Below are positions 1 through 10,173 of a stretch of 64,000 bases of DNA, in pieces. Every line of letters starts with the position of its first letter. The first letter of the stretch is position 1. The notes beneath the pieces were generated by a model, which saw only the letters and a program-made list of their open reading frames with translations, did not search any database and was not told where the DNA came from. The position numbers were made by a program, and so were the translations under genes. Origin of the DNA: Enterococcus thailandicus (GTDB lineage Bacteria; Bacillota; Bacilli; Lactobacillales; Enterococcaceae); NCBI RefSeq assembly GCF_001886265.1, contig NZ_JXLE01000005.1, forward strand, positions 43,759 to 107,758, read 5' to 3'.

Positions 1-28
1 CAGTTTAGGGAAGAAAAGGAGTGAAGTG

Positions 29-928
29 ATGTTAGAGGTTACAGATTTAGTTAAGACATTTGGCGACTATACTGCAGTTGACCATGTATCTTTTCGAATA
101 CCAGATGGAAAAATCATGGGGTTGATTGGACAAAATGGTGCAGGAAAAACAACTACGTTTCGTTTGATTTTGGATTTCTTGACTCAAGATCAAGGAGAAA
201 TTTTGTGGAATGGTAAACCATTAGGGGAAAAAGAATATGATATTATTGGGTATTTGCCTGAAGAACGTGGGCTTTATCCAAAAGTTACGATTCAAGATCA
301 ATTGATTTATTTTGCAGAGTTACGTGGGAAAACACGAAAAGAGATTGAGCCCAAGATTGATTTTTGGATGGAAAAGTTTCAAGTTAAAGGAAAGAAAACA
401 GATAAGGTAAAGTCTTTGTCTAAAGGGAACCAGCAAAAGGTTCAATTGATTGCTACATTGATTCATGAACCAAAACTGATTATTTTAGATGAACCATTTA
501 GCGGACTGGATCCAGTGAATGCAGAACTACTGAAAGATGGTATTCTTGAGCTGAAAGCAAAAGGATCATGTGTTATCTTTTCCAGTCATAATATGGATAA
601 CGTGGAGAAAATCTGCGATCATTTGATTATGTTGCGAAATGGGAAAATGGTACTTGATGGTAAGGTTCATGAAATTCGTGAGTCTTTTGGTCGAACAAAA
701 ATATTTTTAGAATCAGATTTAACACAAGCTGAAGTTGCTGAAGTTGAAGGTGTTGAAAAAGTCGTTTCGCGTGAAGATGATTCACTTGAAATTACGTTGT
801 CAGACCCCGAGGCAGGTAAAGAAATCTTTACTCGTGCAACACAATTTGGCTATATCCCAATGTTTAATCAACAGCCGCCAACTCTTGAAGAAATTTTCAA
901 ACTGAAGGCAGGTGAGTTCGATGCGTAA
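29..928 (+). CDS. ABC transporter ATP-binding protein (NatA-like)
   Basis: Nucleotide-binding subunit of a two-gene exporter, 299 aa. Walker A GQNGAGKT is near residue 37, the signature is LSKGNQQKVQ, and Walker B is LIILDEPFSGLDP, followed by an H-loop (SSHNMDN). The extended C-terminal region (after about residue 215) is typical of NatA/YhaQ-type proteins. ATG at 29 is chosen because AAAAGGAGTG lies just upstream; a GTG at 26 is the alternative. It overlaps the permease gene by 8 nt, so the two are translationally coupled. Substrate unknown: the family includes Na+ and peptide/antibiotic exporters. The operon may begin upstream of the window. Confidence 0.93.
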   Translation: MLEVTDLVKTFGDYTAVDHVSFRIPDGKIMGLIGQNGAGKTTTFRLILDFLTQDQGEILWNGKPLGEKEYDIIGYLPEERGLYPKVTIQDQLIYFAELRGKTRKEIEPKIDFWMEKFQVKGKKTDKVKSLSKGNQQKVQLIATLIHEPKLIILDEPFSGLDPVNAELLKDGILELKAKGSCVIFSSHNMDNVEKICDHLIMLRNGKMVLDGKVHEIRESFGRTKIFLESDLTQAEVAEVEGVEKVVSREDDSLEITLSDPEAGKEIFTRATQFGYIPMFNQQPPTLEEIFKLKAGEFDA

Positions 929-2183
929 ATTTTGGATTATTACAAAAGATGTTTATTTAAAAAATGTAAAATCAATTTCCTTTCTAGTGATGATTCTGGT
1001 TCCATTTATTATGATGGGAATCATGTATGTGGCGGGGAACTTTGCACAGAATAATAGTGAAGTAAATAAAATCGGTATTTTATCAGAGAATCCTCAACTG
1101 AGTGAACAGATGAGCCAACTAAAATCAGATGAATTTAGTTTTGAAAAAGTAGATTCTGAAAAATCAGCACAAAAGCAACTTGAAGATGAAAAAATTGATG
1201 CCTATCTAGTCGTTACAATGGCTAATAATGAAGTCAAAGGAACTTTATACAGTGAAAATTCACTGGGACAAAGTACTCAATTGTTGATTCAACAACAATT
1301 GACAGGTATTCAATCAACTGTTCGTGCTAGTCAACTTGGGCTTTCTGCACAAGAAGTGGCAAGTTTAAGTGAGATGGCTGGGTTGGATAGACAAAAAGTT
1401 AGCTTTGATGACCAAGGGAAGATGACTATTGGGGAAGATAATTCCCTTGTGCAATATGTGGTAAGTTATGTGGTCACTATTACGCTATTTATTATCATTT
1501 TGACGTATGCACAAATCATTGCTCAAGAAATTGCGTCGGAAAAAGGGACAAGAATCATGGAAGTTATTTTGTCTAGTACGACAGCACAAAAACATTTTTA
1601 TGGGAAATTAACCGGTGTTTTGTTGGTCGCTTTGACACAGATGGGCTTATATGGCGTTATCTTTGGAGTAGGATATCAACAATTTAAGAATATGGACATG
1701 GTCAAAGAAATTTTGGCAGGTATTTCTTTGACGAATATCTTCGGTCCATTCTTGTGGTTCTCATTAGCGTTCATGATTTTAGGGATTCTGATTTTCTCTG
1801 TGTTGGCAGCTTTATGTGGCTCATTGGTCAATAAAGCAGAGGATACCGCAAAAGCTATTCTACCTGTAACTTATCTTTCATTAGGTGGTTATCTTTTGGG
1901 ATTGATTCTTGGCGCATCAGATCCTAATAATATTGTGATTCGGATTACTTCTTATATCCCGTTCCTTTCTTCTTATGTTATGCCAATTCGTTTGGCGAAT
2001 GATACAGTGGGATTGGGTGGTGCATGGATTTCGTTGATTCTCTTACTCTTGATTACTTTCTTCTTAACAGTCGTTTCAGCAAACATGTATAAATCGAATG
2101 TTCTTGTTTATAGTGAAGGTGGCATTTGGAGTTCATTGAAACAATCAATTTCGATTATGAGAAATGAACGGAAAAAAGGGTAA
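921..2183 (+). CDS. ABC-2 type transporter permease (NatB-like)
   Basis: Membrane subunit partnering the preceding ATPase, 420 aa. One hydrophobic segment near the N-terminus (residues about 17-37) is followed by a ~140-residue extracytoplasmic loop, then about five membrane segments in the C-terminal half. This is the ABC2_membrane_3 / NatB layout. The motif EIASEKGTRIMEVILSS between the membrane segments is characteristic. ATG 921 is preferred over the upstream GTG at 912 because AAGGCAGGTGAG serves as the ribosome-binding site. Substrate not inferable. A strong terminator follows, closing the operon. Confidence 0.9.
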   Translation: MRKFWIITKDVYLKNVKSISFLVMILVPFIMMGIMYVAGNFAQNNSEVNKIGILSENPQLSEQMSQLKSDEFSFEKVDSEKSAQKQLEDEKIDAYLVVTMANNEVKGTLYSENSLGQSTQLLIQQQLTGIQSTVRASQLGLSAQEVASLSEMAGLDRQKVSFDDQGKMTIGEDNSLVQYVVSYVVTITLFIIILTYAQIIAQEIASEKGTRIMEVILSSTTAQKHFYGKLTGVLLVALTQMGLYGVIFGVGYQQFKNMDMVKEILAGISLTNIFGPFLWFSLAFMILGILIFSVLAALCGSLVNKAEDTAKAILPVTYLSLGGYLLGLILGASDPNNIVIRITSYIPFLSSYVMPIRLANDTVGLGGAWISLILLLLITFFLTVVSANMYKSNVLVYSEGGIWSSLKQSISIMRNERKKG

Positions 2184-2234
2184 ACTGCGTTTGTGAGAAA
2201 AAGCAGTTCATCTCTTTCTAACTGAATTTAAGTC

Positions 2235-2268
2235 AAAGACTCAGACAGTTTTGTCTGAGTCTTTTTTT
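2235..2268 (+). terminator. Intrinsic terminator after the ABC exporter
   Basis: Thirteen-bp GC-containing stem (AAAGACTCAGACA with its complement) and a GTTT loop, followed by seven T residues. Confidence 0.9.
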
Positions 2269-2372
2269 GGATAGACCAATTATTTGTTTTTATCTATTTT
2301 GATTGTTTTAAACTTGTTTAAAAAGTTTATTGGTAATAGAATATGAACTATACCGATTAAGGAGGGTCATTG

Positions 2373-4271
2373 ATGGATCCGTATTTAGAATTATTGTCAG
2401 AAAAATTTCCAACGACCGAAGCAGTTTTAACTGAAATCATTAATTTAGAAGCGATTTTACAATTGCCTAAAGGAACGGAATTATTTTTAAGCGATATTCA
2501 TGGTGAATTTCCTGCTTTCGATCATATTTTGCGAATTGGTTCAGGAAACTTGAAGGAAAAAGTTCGCGAATTATTTGAAAATCAATTATCGGAAGAGGAA
2601 AGAAATCAGTTAACTTTGTTTGTTGCTTACCCAGAATATGTGCAACGAACAGCTTGGTACGTTCAACAAGAAAAGGAACAACTAGTCGTACAGTTGATTG
2701 ATCTCTTGGGATTTACCTCAGTTAAATATACTCGGTCTAAAGTTAGAAAAAGTTTACCTAAAGAATACAGCTATATTATCGAAGAACTTTTGTACTTAGA
2801 TAATCGGTTACAAGGAAAGAAAGCTTACGCACAAAAAGTGATTGAACAACTTGTACGGTTAGGAGAAGTCGATCGTTTTTTAGAAAAACTTGCGTTAACG
2901 ATTCAAACGTTAGTGATCGATCATTTACACATTGTTGGTGATATTTTTGATCGCGGAACACAAGCGGCGAAAGTGATGGATCGATTGATGACACAATCAT
3001 CAATTGATATTCAGTGGGGAAATCATGATATTTTATGGTTAGGTGCATTTTATGGTTCAAAAGCTTGCTTGTTGACTTTACTGCGTATTGCAACACGCTA
3101 TAATTATTTGTTTGAGTTAGAAAAAGAATACGCGATTAATTTACGACCATTATTTTCGTTTGCCCATCAAACGTATAAAAAAAATGCTGTGTTTACACCA
3201 AAAAACAGCGAAACTATGACCGATTCTGAACAAAGTGAATTGGAACAAGTTCATCAAGCATTAGCGATTATGCAATTTAAAGTTGAAGAGCAGTTGCTCA
3301 TGCGAAGACCAGAATTTGAAATGGACGAGCGCCAACTTCTACACAAAATTGATTATGAAAAAGAAATAATTACTTTAGAAGGAGCAAGCTATTCGATTAA
3401 AGGTGCCTGCTTTCAAACAATTTCCCCTGAAACACCTGAACAATTGACAAAAGAAGAGGAGCAAATAATTGATAGTTTGATGTATTCCTTTCAGCACTCG
3501 CTACGAATGAAGAACCACATGGAATTTTTATTGGAAAAAGGAGCGATGTATCTCGTTTACAATGACCATTTGTTATTCCATGGGTGTATTCCAGTGGATG
3601 AAAAGGGAAACTTTTTAGCGTTAGAGCAAGAGCAAGTTGTTGGAGGAGTTGAGCTGTTAACATTTTTTGAAGAAAAAATTCGTGAAAGTGCAAAGACACC
3701 AGATTCTGGTGAAGATTTAGCAACGGATTATATTTGGTATGCTTGGAGTGGGCGGGTTTCACCTTTATTTGGAAAAAGTAAAATGGCAACCTTTGAACGC
3801 TATTTTTTAGAAGAAACACAGACCCATGTGGAAAAAAGTAACGCCTACTATCGTTTGAGAAATGAGTTATGGTTTAGCCAAAAGGTCTTGTCCTCATTTG
3901 GTATAAAATCGACTGGTTCAGTGATTATCAATGGTCATACTCCTGTGAAAGTTTGTAAAGGTGAGTCACCAGTCAAAGCGGAGGGAACTGTTTTTGTGAT
4001 TGATGGAGGACTGTCTAAAGCGTATCAGAAAACAACGGGGATTGCTGGCTATTCACTACTTTTGAATTCTTATGGTTTCCAGTTAGTCACTCATTATCCC
4101 TTTGTATCAATCGAACAGCAATTAGCGCAGACAGATGAGGGAACCTATGTTAAAAAGGTGATTGATCAACAGTTGCCACGTCGTTTAAATCGAACTACGA
4201 CTAAGGGAAGAGTCCTTCAACGAGAGATTAATCATCTACATCAATTACTAGAGATTTATCCAACCAGATAA
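2373..4271 (+). CDS. fbp: Fructose-1,6-bisphosphatase class III
   Basis: Gluconeogenic FBPase of the Firmicute class III type, 632 aa, the expected length of ~640. Hydrolyses fructose-1,6-bisphosphate to fructose-6-phosphate. It is a calcineurin-like phosphoesterase with metal-binding motifs spread over the chain: LSDIHGEFPAF near residue 41, VGDIFDRG near 190, WGNHD near 215, and NGHTPVK near 525. ATG 2373 is selected 6 nt after AAGGAGGG; a TTG directly upstream is less likely. Monocistronic: flanked by terminators on both sides. Confidence 0.95.
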   Translation: MDPYLELLSEKFPTTEAVLTEIINLEAILQLPKGTELFLSDIHGEFPAFDHILRIGSGNLKEKVRELFENQLSEEERNQLTLFVAYPEYVQRTAWYVQQEKEQLVVQLIDLLGFTSVKYTRSKVRKSLPKEYSYIIEELLYLDNRLQGKKAYAQKVIEQLVRLGEVDRFLEKLALTIQTLVIDHLHIVGDIFDRGTQAAKVMDRLMTQSSIDIQWGNHDILWLGAFYGSKACLLTLLRIATRYNYLFELEKEYAINLRPLFSFAHQTYKKNAVFTPKNSETMTDSEQSELEQVHQALAIMQFKVEEQLLMRRPEFEMDERQLLHKIDYEKEIITLEGASYSIKGACFQTISPETPEQLTKEEEQIIDSLMYSFQHSLRMKNHMEFLLEKGAMYLVYNDHLLFHGCIPVDEKGNFLALEQEQVVGGVELLTFFEEKIRESAKTPDSGEDLATDYIWYAWSGRVSPLFGKSKMATFERYFLEETQTHVEKSNAYYRLRNELWFSQKVLSSFGIKSTGSVIINGHTPVKVCKGESPVKAEGTVFVIDGGLSKAYQKTTGIAGYSLLLNSYGFQLVTHYPFVSIEQQLAQTDEGTYVKKVIDQQLPRRLNRTTTKGRVLQREINHLHQLLEIYPTR

Positions 4272-4282
4272 TTGAATTAATT

Positions 4283-4327
4283 AGAAAAAGGAGATGTGAC
4301 AAAAGTCTTGTCATATCTCCTTTTTTC
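4283..4327 (+). terminator. Intrinsic terminator after fbp
   Basis: Stem of about 17 bp (AAAAAGGAGATGTGACA and near-perfect complement) ending in a T run. The TGTGACAA core recurs in several other terminators of the window. Confidence 0.9.
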
Positions 4328-4333
4328 TAACAA

Positions 4334-4690
4334 ACGGTGTTCCCAAAGCAGCTCCTTCGGCAATAAGTCCTCTTTTCTTAAAATATGGAAAACTATTTTT
4401 AGAAAAGCATTCTTATTGCTTGAAGCTAAATGCTTTGCGCCACAACCTTATTCACGGTGTTCAAGAAGTAACTCCTGCAAAATAAGCCCAAATTACTCAA
4501 AAATTTGAGAAGCAATTTCTGGTAATTTATTCTTATTTATTGGAGCTGGGCACTTCTTTTACAACCTCATACACGGTGTTCCCCAAGCAGTTCCTCGAAA
4601 TAATTCGTAACTGCCTAAAAATATGGCATGCTATTTTTGTCAGTTGCTCATTATTTTTTCGGAGCTAAACGCTTTGCGCCACAACCTCTT
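4334..4690 (+). repeat. Three tandem copies of a ~120-bp intergenic repeat
   Basis: Three units start at 4334, 4454 and 4573, each with ACGGTGTTC, and repeat with a 119-120 bp period. Each runs through a CTCCT/CTCG segment, an AT-rich middle, TTCTTATT-like and GGAGCT/GAAGCT motifs, and ends near GCGCCACAACCT. Units are diverged from one another by roughly a quarter to a third. Further copies occur at 17004-17114 (inverted), 48688-48925 and in part at 21761-21850. No open reading frame is supported here; the stretch fills the fbp/peptidase intergenic space. Confidence 0.75.
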
Positions 4691-4692
4691 TT

Positions 4693-5412
4693 TTATAGTT
4701 CATTGACAAAGTAATCGAAGAGACTTTGATCCAGTGGATTGACTTGGTGTGTCAACTCAGGGTGCCATTGAACACCAAAAATTTTTTCTTCGGGATTTTT
4801 ACTCTCGACTGCCTCAATGATTCCGTCATTTGCAATGGCGATTGCTTTCAATGAAGGAGCTAAATCTTTGATCGCTTGATGATGGTAGGAATTGACAAAA
4901 TAAGATTCTGGTAACAAAGAACCAAGTAGACTATTAGCAGAGACCTTTACTTCATGAGTAGCAAAAGTTGGCACAGTTGGTTGTTGTTCGTGTTTAACTG
5001 CCCAATTGGGATAGAGGGAAAGATCCTGATACAAGGTTCCACCTAGTACGACATTCACTAATTGTGTACCACGGCAAACAGAAAAAATGGGTTTCTTTTG
5101 TTTGATTGCTTCTTTGATCAATGCTTGTTCAAAAAGATCTCGGTTCAAGTTAGTTTCTTGTAGCTTTGGATGTGGATCTTGCTGATATAATTGAGGGCTG
5201 ATATCTTGTCCCCCAGCTAATAATAATTTATCGACACGGCTGATAAAGGCAGCTGCGTAGCTTGGTTCAAGTATAGGAAAGACGAGTGGTAAACCACCTG
5301 CTTGTTTCACTGCTTGAACAAATCCTTGTGGGGTATAAGTAACTTCATTTCCTTGAAAAGTATCTGTTGCTTTATTTAAATGATTACCGGCAATTCCAAT
5401 AATAGGTTGCAT
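4693..5412 (-). CDS. Class I glutamine amidotransferase-like gamma-glutamyl hydrolase (peptidase C26)
   Basis: 239 aa, full length for the PuuD / gamma-glutamyl-GABA hydrolase family. Nucleophile Cys lies in FSVCRGTQ (about residue 115), and the His-Glu of the triad in VQWHPE near the C-terminus. LLAGGQDISP is the family oxyanion/substrate loop motif. It probably cleaves a gamma-glutamyl amide bond in a small molecule; the natural substrate is unknown. Start ATG at 5412 is preceded on the minus strand by GGAGGAACAACT. Convergent with fbp, divergent from ntp. Confidence 0.88.
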   Translation of the reverse strand: MQPIIGIAGNHLNKATDTFQGNEVTYTPQGFVQAVKQAGGLPLVFPILEPSYAAAFISRVDKLLLAGGQDISPQLYQQDPHPKLQETNLNRDLFEQALIKEAIKQKKPIFSVCRGTQLVNVVLGGTLYQDLSLYPNWAVKHEQQPTVPTFATHEVKVSANSLLGSLLPESYFVNSYHHQAIKDLAPSLKAIAIANDGIIEAVESKNPEEKIFGVQWHPELTHQVNPLDQSLFDYFVNEL

Positions 5413-5564
5413 AGTTGTTCCTCCAGACTGTAACTAAACTGATTGTAACAACTTTTGAAAAAAAGTGGAAATACTTTGAATTTTTTGTGGTACTGAAACC
5501 CTGATGCCATTAGGGTTGGCTAGACTTTTTTTGTAAGTCGCCATTAAAAAGCGTCCGAAAATGG

Positions 5565-5592
5565 TTGAACATTTACCTCATTTTGCTATAAT
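5565..5592 (+). promoter_or_regulatory. ntp operon promoter
   Basis: TTGAAC (5565-5570), 16-bp spacer, TATAAT (5587-5592) with a TGC extended -10. Transcription would start near 5599, leaving a ~175-nt leader before ntpF. Confidence 0.8.
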
Positions 5593-5615
5593 GAAAGACA
5601 AATTCAAATAAAAAA

Positions 5616-5754
5616 GGTTGGGCGCAAGCTTTCAAGGATCAAGTTCTTCAAGGGGTGAGAAGAACAGTTGTTGAAAGTAGCTCGATTACCAGACAGATAT
5701 CGTTAGAGGTAGCTGCTTTCAATGAACTTGAAAGGCAGTTACCTCTTTTTTTTT
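5616..5754 (+). promoter_or_regulatory. Structured ntp leader: candidate riboswitch aptamer plus intrinsic terminator
   Basis: The untranslated leader folds into nested helices. GCTTTCAA (5628-5635) pairs with TTGAAAGT (5671-5678), and inside it GTTCTTC pairs with GAAGAAC around an AGGGGTGA loop. A second domain is a near-perfect terminator hairpin: 5' arm 5705-5720, 3' arm 5730-5746, then nine to ten T residues. A terminator between promoter and first gene means read-through must be controlled. Sodium induction of ntp is known in E. hirae, so a Na+-sensing RNA (Na+-I / DUF1646-motif class) is the leading guess; I could not align it to a covariance model. No gene is seen in 5413-5774. Confidence 0.7.
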
Positions 5755-5774
5755 ATCGAAAGGATGTGAACGAT

Positions 5775-6095
5775 TTGTTAGAAATTTTGGAACAGATTCG
5801 TAAAGCGGAAGAAAAAAATGAACAACAGATGCAAGTTTTGCGTACTGAGATGCAACAGTTAACAAAGAAAAAAGAAGATGAGATTCACGTGATTGAGGAA
5901 AGAAAAAGACAAGAATTGACTCAACTTCTTTCAGAGAAAAAACAAATCAAAGAAGCAACACTTCAGACCAAACAAAAACAGTTAGATGAGGAAATCCAAC
6001 AGGTTCAACAAACACTAGCTGAACAATATGCCGAACATCAAGAACATGCAATAGATCTAATTATTGAAAGGGTGAAAGAATATGTCCGTCACTAA
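5775..6095 (+). CDS. ntpF: V-type Na+-ATPase peripheral-stalk subunit G (NtpF)
   Basis: About 106 aa, almost entirely charged alpha-helix with heptad character (runs of E, Q and K). It forms the EG peripheral stalk with NtpE. The TTG at 5775 is chosen because AAAGGA lies 10 nt upstream. A longer frame back to a GTG at 5655 would translate the leader terminator hairpin, so it is rejected. First gene of the operon; its 3' end overlaps ntpI by 14 nt. Confidence 0.85.
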   Translation: MLEILEQIRKAEEKNEQQMQVLRTEMQQLTKKKEDEIHVIEERKRQELTQLLSEKKQIKEATLQTKQKQLDEEIQQVQQTLAEQYAEHQEHAIDLIIERVKEYVRH

Positions 6096-8079
6096 GATGG
6101 AAAAAGTCACACTCATTTCAGATCAGAAGAACCAAGAAGCTGTTTTACAAGCTATCCAAGGAATTCAACAAGTTGAATTCCGCAATTTATTTCAAGAAAC
6201 GACTAATAATCATTGGGTCGATACCTACTTTCCACAGACCAAAACTTTTACTGAGAATACGAGTCAACATGAATTAGAACAACGGTTACAATCAATTCGT
6301 GAAGCGGTTCAATTTATTGAGCATCATGGTCATTCTCAACAAAAGCTGGTTCATTTAAAACGAACGGAACTTTCTTTGCATGAATTAGAAGTTGCTTATT
6401 CAGAAGCTGATTTTTTGAAAAAATTACAAGAAATCTTGGAATTAAAAAAACAGTGGCAGAAGCTAAGTGAACGACGTAAAGAACTAACGGAAGAAGAGGA
6501 ATATCTTTCAAATTGGCAATACTTGGATGTGATTCCTGCAACTTTTCATAGTCAAAAGACAGTTCTAGTTTTGGGAAGTATGGGAACAACTAGTTTGGAG
6601 CCTTTTCAAACAGCTGTAGCACAATTACCTGTTTATTTGGAAGAGATTTATTCTACACCAAAATCTGTTTACTTGGCGTATATTACTTTGCAAGACGCAG
6701 CAGAACAGGTAGCAGAACTTGCAGGTCGGCATGGCTTAACGGTGTGTAATTATCCCTATGATGAAGTGCCAAGCAAAGCTTTAACCAAAATCAAACAGCA
6801 ATTGCTAGAAGTGCAAACTAACCAAAAGGAACTAGCTGCCAAGATTGGTTTGTATCGTGAAAAGATTCGTGAATTTGAATGGGTGGAAGAAGTGACCTTA
6901 GCGCTGATTGAACGTGAAAGAGTCAAGCAACAATTTGTGCGTTCAAAGCAACTGATTGTTTTACAAGGCTGGATTGGAATAGATACAAAGGAAGATTTGA
7001 TGACAGCTTTAGCAGAAAAACTTCCAGCTTCGGCTGTTCATGTTCAATTTGAGTCACCAACAGTCGAAGAAATTCAAATGGAAGTACCAACAAAATTAAC
7101 CAATCATCCACTAGTCGAGCCATTTGAATTACTAACAGAGATGTATAGTTTACCAAAATACGAAGAAGTTGATCCAACGCCATGGTTCATGCCGTTTTAT
7201 CTTGTCTTTTTCGGTATGATGGTTGCAGATGTTGGGTATGGGTTATTGTTATTGATTGGTTCGATCTTATTACAAAAATGGGTCACTTTACCACGTGGAC
7301 TTACAAGATTTGTTAAGTTTTTTGAGATTTTATCTATCCCAACGATTATCTGGGGCTTGATTTACAGTTCATTTTTCGGCATGGCGTTACCAAAAACAAT
7401 CTTTGGTCTACCACTACCATTTCCTATTTTATCAACAACAGAAGATGTTAATACGATTTTGATTTTATCAGTTATTTTTGGTTTGATTCAAATCTTAGTT
7501 GGTCTATTTGTTTCAGCAAAAGAAAACTTGAAGAGAAAAGCGTACTTAAATGCGATTAGCGAAGGATTTGCATGGCAAGGTATCTTAATCGGAATTGTCT
7601 TAGCTGTAGTCGGAGCAGTTGTGTTAAAACAAAAACAATTTTTGTATCTTGGAGGCAGTATTGCGATTTTATCGGCGCTTTGTATTGTGATTATTCCAAT
7701 CATTCAGTCTACTTCGAAAGCGAAAGGGGCTGCCAAGGGCGTATACAATCTATACGGATTAACGAGCTATATCGGTGACCTAGTTAGTTATACTCGTTTG
7801 ATGGCACTTGGGATTTCTGGTGGAAGTATCGCCGCCGCGTTTAATATGTTGGTAGCATTTATGCCGCCAGTAGCGCGATTTAGTGCAGGTTTGTTTTTGA
7901 TTGTTCTCTTACATGCATTAAATCTATTCTTAACATTATTGAGTGCCTATGTTCATGGTGCTCGGTTACAATATGTCGAATTTTTTGGCAAGTTTTATAC
8001 AGGTGGTGGGCGAGCATTTCAACCACTTAAAACCGCAGAAAAATATGTCAACATCAATCATCGAAAACAAAAAAAGTGA
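6082..8079 (+). CDS. ntpI: V-type Na+-ATPase membrane subunit a (NtpI)
   Basis: 665 aa, the expected size for NtpI (AtpI/V-ATPase a family). N-terminal ~360 residues are soluble and coiled; the C-terminal half carries 7-8 membrane segments starting at about residue 370 ([20 protein letters not shown]). The essential Arg lies in the penultimate region [12 protein letters not shown] (about residue 570). It provides the ion half-channels beside the NtpK ring. Start ATG 6082 has GAAAGGGTGAAAG upstream. Confidence 0.95.
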   Translation: MSVTKMEKVTLISDQKNQEAVLQAIQGIQQVEFRNLFQETTNNHWVDTYFPQTKTFTENTSQHELEQRLQSIREAVQFIEHHGHSQQKLVHLKRTELSLHELEVAYSEADFLKKLQEILELKKQWQKLSERRKELTEEEEYLSNWQYLDVIPATFHSQKTVLVLGSMGTTSLEPFQTAVAQLPVYLEEIYSTPKSVYLAYITLQDAAEQVAELAGRHGLTVCNYPYDEVPSKALTKIKQQLLEVQTNQKELAAKIGLYREKIREFEWVEEVTLALIERERVKQQFVRSKQLIVLQGWIGIDTKEDLMTALAEKLPASAVHVQFESPTVEEIQMEVPTKLTNHPLVEPFELLTEMYSLPKYEEVDPTPWFMPFYLVFFGMMVADVGYGLLLLIGSILLQKWVTLPRGLTRFVKFFEILSIPTIIWGLIYSSFFGMALPKTIFGLPLPFPILSTTEDVNTILILSVIFGLIQILVGLFVSAKENLKRKAYLNAISEGFAWQGILIGIVLAVVGAVVLKQKQFLYLGGSIAILSALCIVIIPIIQSTSKAKGAAKGVYNLYGLTSYIGDLVSYTRLMALGISGGSIAAAFNMLVAFMPPVARFSAGLFLIVLLHALNLFLTLLSAYVHGARLQYVEFFGKFYTGGGRAFQPLKTAEKYVNINHRKQKK

Positions 8080-8097
8080 ATAATGGAGGAGTTTTAA

Positions 8098-8571
<474 letters not shown>

Positions 8572-8590
8572 ACGTAAAGGAGGAGAATCA

Positions 8591-9175
8591 ATGGATGCCA
8601 TTGAACAAATCATTAAGCAAATAAATGAAGACGCAGCAAATGAACGTGCTGCTTTTGAGACAGCTGAACGTAAAAAGATTGAGCAAGTGTTCAAACAAAA
8701 ATCAGAACAAGTAACGACTACTTTTCAGCAACAAGAGCGTAAGCAACTCGAGTCATTAGAGCGACACTATCGTCAATTAGAAAATCGTCAGCAAGTCGAA
8801 GCTCGACAAGATATGCTAAATCAAAAACAAGCTTTTTTAGATAAGTTATTTGATGAAGCAATTGAGAAAATGGAAGCGTGGAAACCACAAGATGTTCTCG
8901 CATTTGTACAGACAGCTTTAAGTCCATTGGCATTAAAAGGAGAAGTAATCTTTCGCGTAGGTGAAAAATCGGCAGATATTTTTACGGAAGAGCAAATAAA
9001 AGATTTCTCTCAAAAACTGCCCTTTACATTAGTTAAAGATCCAAAGGTAATCCCAAATGAAGCTGGTTTTGTCTTGGACAGTAAAGGAATTCAATACAAT
9101 TTTTTGTTTAGTCGGTTAGTGACGGAGCTAAGAGGCTCGATGGGGTATGAACTAGCACAACAATTGTTTACTTAA
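8591..9175 (+). CDS. ntpE: V-type Na+-ATPase peripheral-stalk subunit E (NtpE)
   Basis: 194 aa. N-terminal ~105 residues form a long polar helix rich in E, R and Q that pairs with NtpF. The C-terminal ~90 residues form a globular domain that caps the catalytic head (motif GSMGYELAQQLF at the end). RBS AAAGGAGGAG. Lies 19 nt after ntpK and 11 nt before ntpC, within one transcript. Confidence 0.93.
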   Translation: MDAIEQIIKQINEDAANERAAFETAERKKIEQVFKQKSEQVTTTFQQQERKQLESLERHYRQLENRQQVEARQDMLNQKQAFLDKLFDEAIEKMEAWKPQDVLAFVQTALSPLALKGEVIFRVGEKSADIFTEEQIKDFSQKLPFTLVKDPKVIPNEAGFVLDSKGIQYNFLFSRLVTELRGSMGYELAQQLFT

Positions 9176-9186
9176 GGAGGGGAACG

Positions 9187-10173
9187 ATGAACTATCACGA
9201 ATTAAATCCTTTGATTCGCGGGAGAGAGCTTGAATTATTGACGAATGAAGATTTTGAGCGTTTGATTCAAGCCCCTTCAATCGACGCATTTGGCGAACAA
9301 TTGAAAACGACGATTTATCAACCTTATGTTTATGAGGGATTTGAATACGAATTGGAACAAAACTTAGCAAAGGAACAAAGTGAATTGTTTGCATGGCTAA
9401 AGGAACGAGTTCCTGAACCAGAGATTCTTTGGATTTATACGATGCGCTTTACTTTCCATAACTTGAAAGTTTTAACTAAGGCAGAGCTAACAGGCAAAAA
9501 GCTGGATCAGTTATTTATTGATGACGGCTTCTATTCATTAGATATGATGAAAGAAGCGGTTCGAACACAAGATTCTGCTGAATTACCGGAGACATTACTT
9601 GCCAGTATCCGTGAAGTGTTTGATTATTTTGAAGGGGCAACTATTTTACAGGGAATTGATGTGATTTATGATCGTCATTTTCTAACAGAACAGCGCCGAC
9701 TTGGCGAGAAACTTGGGTACAAGGAACTGTTAACGGAAATCATTGCATTGATTGATCTCACAAATATTACAACGACGGCACGTGGACTGAGTCAAAATCG
9801 AACGAAAGGATTTATGACAACTGTTCTTTCAAGTGCGGGTGGCATCGAAAAGGAAATCTTTTTGTCTTTTGTTGGTCAAGAATTAGAAGCATATACTCGC
9901 TTTTTATTAACAACTGATTATGCAGAAATTATTCGCCCTGCACTAAAAGAAACAGAAATTGATCTAATTACTTTGGAACGTTTGAAGGATGATTACCTTT
10001 CCTCCCTTTATCAAGAGGCGCAAACACAGGCTTTTGGTCCATTACCATTACTTGCTTTTTTAAATGCAAAAGAAGTAGAAGGAAAAAATTTGCGTTTGTT
10101 AGCAGTTGGTAAACGTAGCCAATTTAGTACAGAACAAATCAGAGAGCGGGTGAGGACAGTCTATGGGACATAA
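9187..10173 (+). CDS. ntpC: V-type Na+-ATPase subunit d (NtpC)
   Basis: 328 aa, the usual ~330 for the V-ATPase d / AtpC (vATP-synt_AC39) family, mostly helical with three similar sub-bundles. It couples the central stalk to the NtpK ring. RBS AAGGAGGGG directly precedes ATG 9187. The end overlaps ntpG by 11 nt, consistent with coupled translation. Confidence 0.93.
   Translation: MNYHELNPLIRGRELELLTNEDFERLIQAPSIDAFGEQLKTTIYQPYVYEGFEYELEQNLAKEQSELFAWLKERVPEPEILWIYTMRFTFHNLKVLTKAELTGKKLDQLFIDDGFYSLDMMKEAVRTQDSAELPETLLASIREVFDYFEGATILQGIDVIYDRHFLTEQRRLGEKLGYKELLTEIIALIDLTNITTTARGLSQNRTKGFMTTVLSSAGGIEKEIFLSFVGQELEAYTRFLLTTDYAEIIRPALKETEIDLITLERLKDDYLSSLYQEAQTQAFGPLPLLAFLNAKEVEGKNLRLLAVGKRSQFSTEQIRERVRTVYGT

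Noticed and set aside
4296..4508. 70-codon frame over the repeats after fbp
   Set aside because: Overlaps a terminator and crosses from one repeat unit into the next; no RBS.
4334..4690. CRISPR array
   Set aside because: Units are ~120 bp and diverged throughout, without short identical repeats and unique spacers; no cas genes.
5655..5774. N-terminal extension of ntpF from a GTG
   Set aside because: It would translate the leader hairpin and intrinsic terminator; ntpF starts better at TTG 5775.
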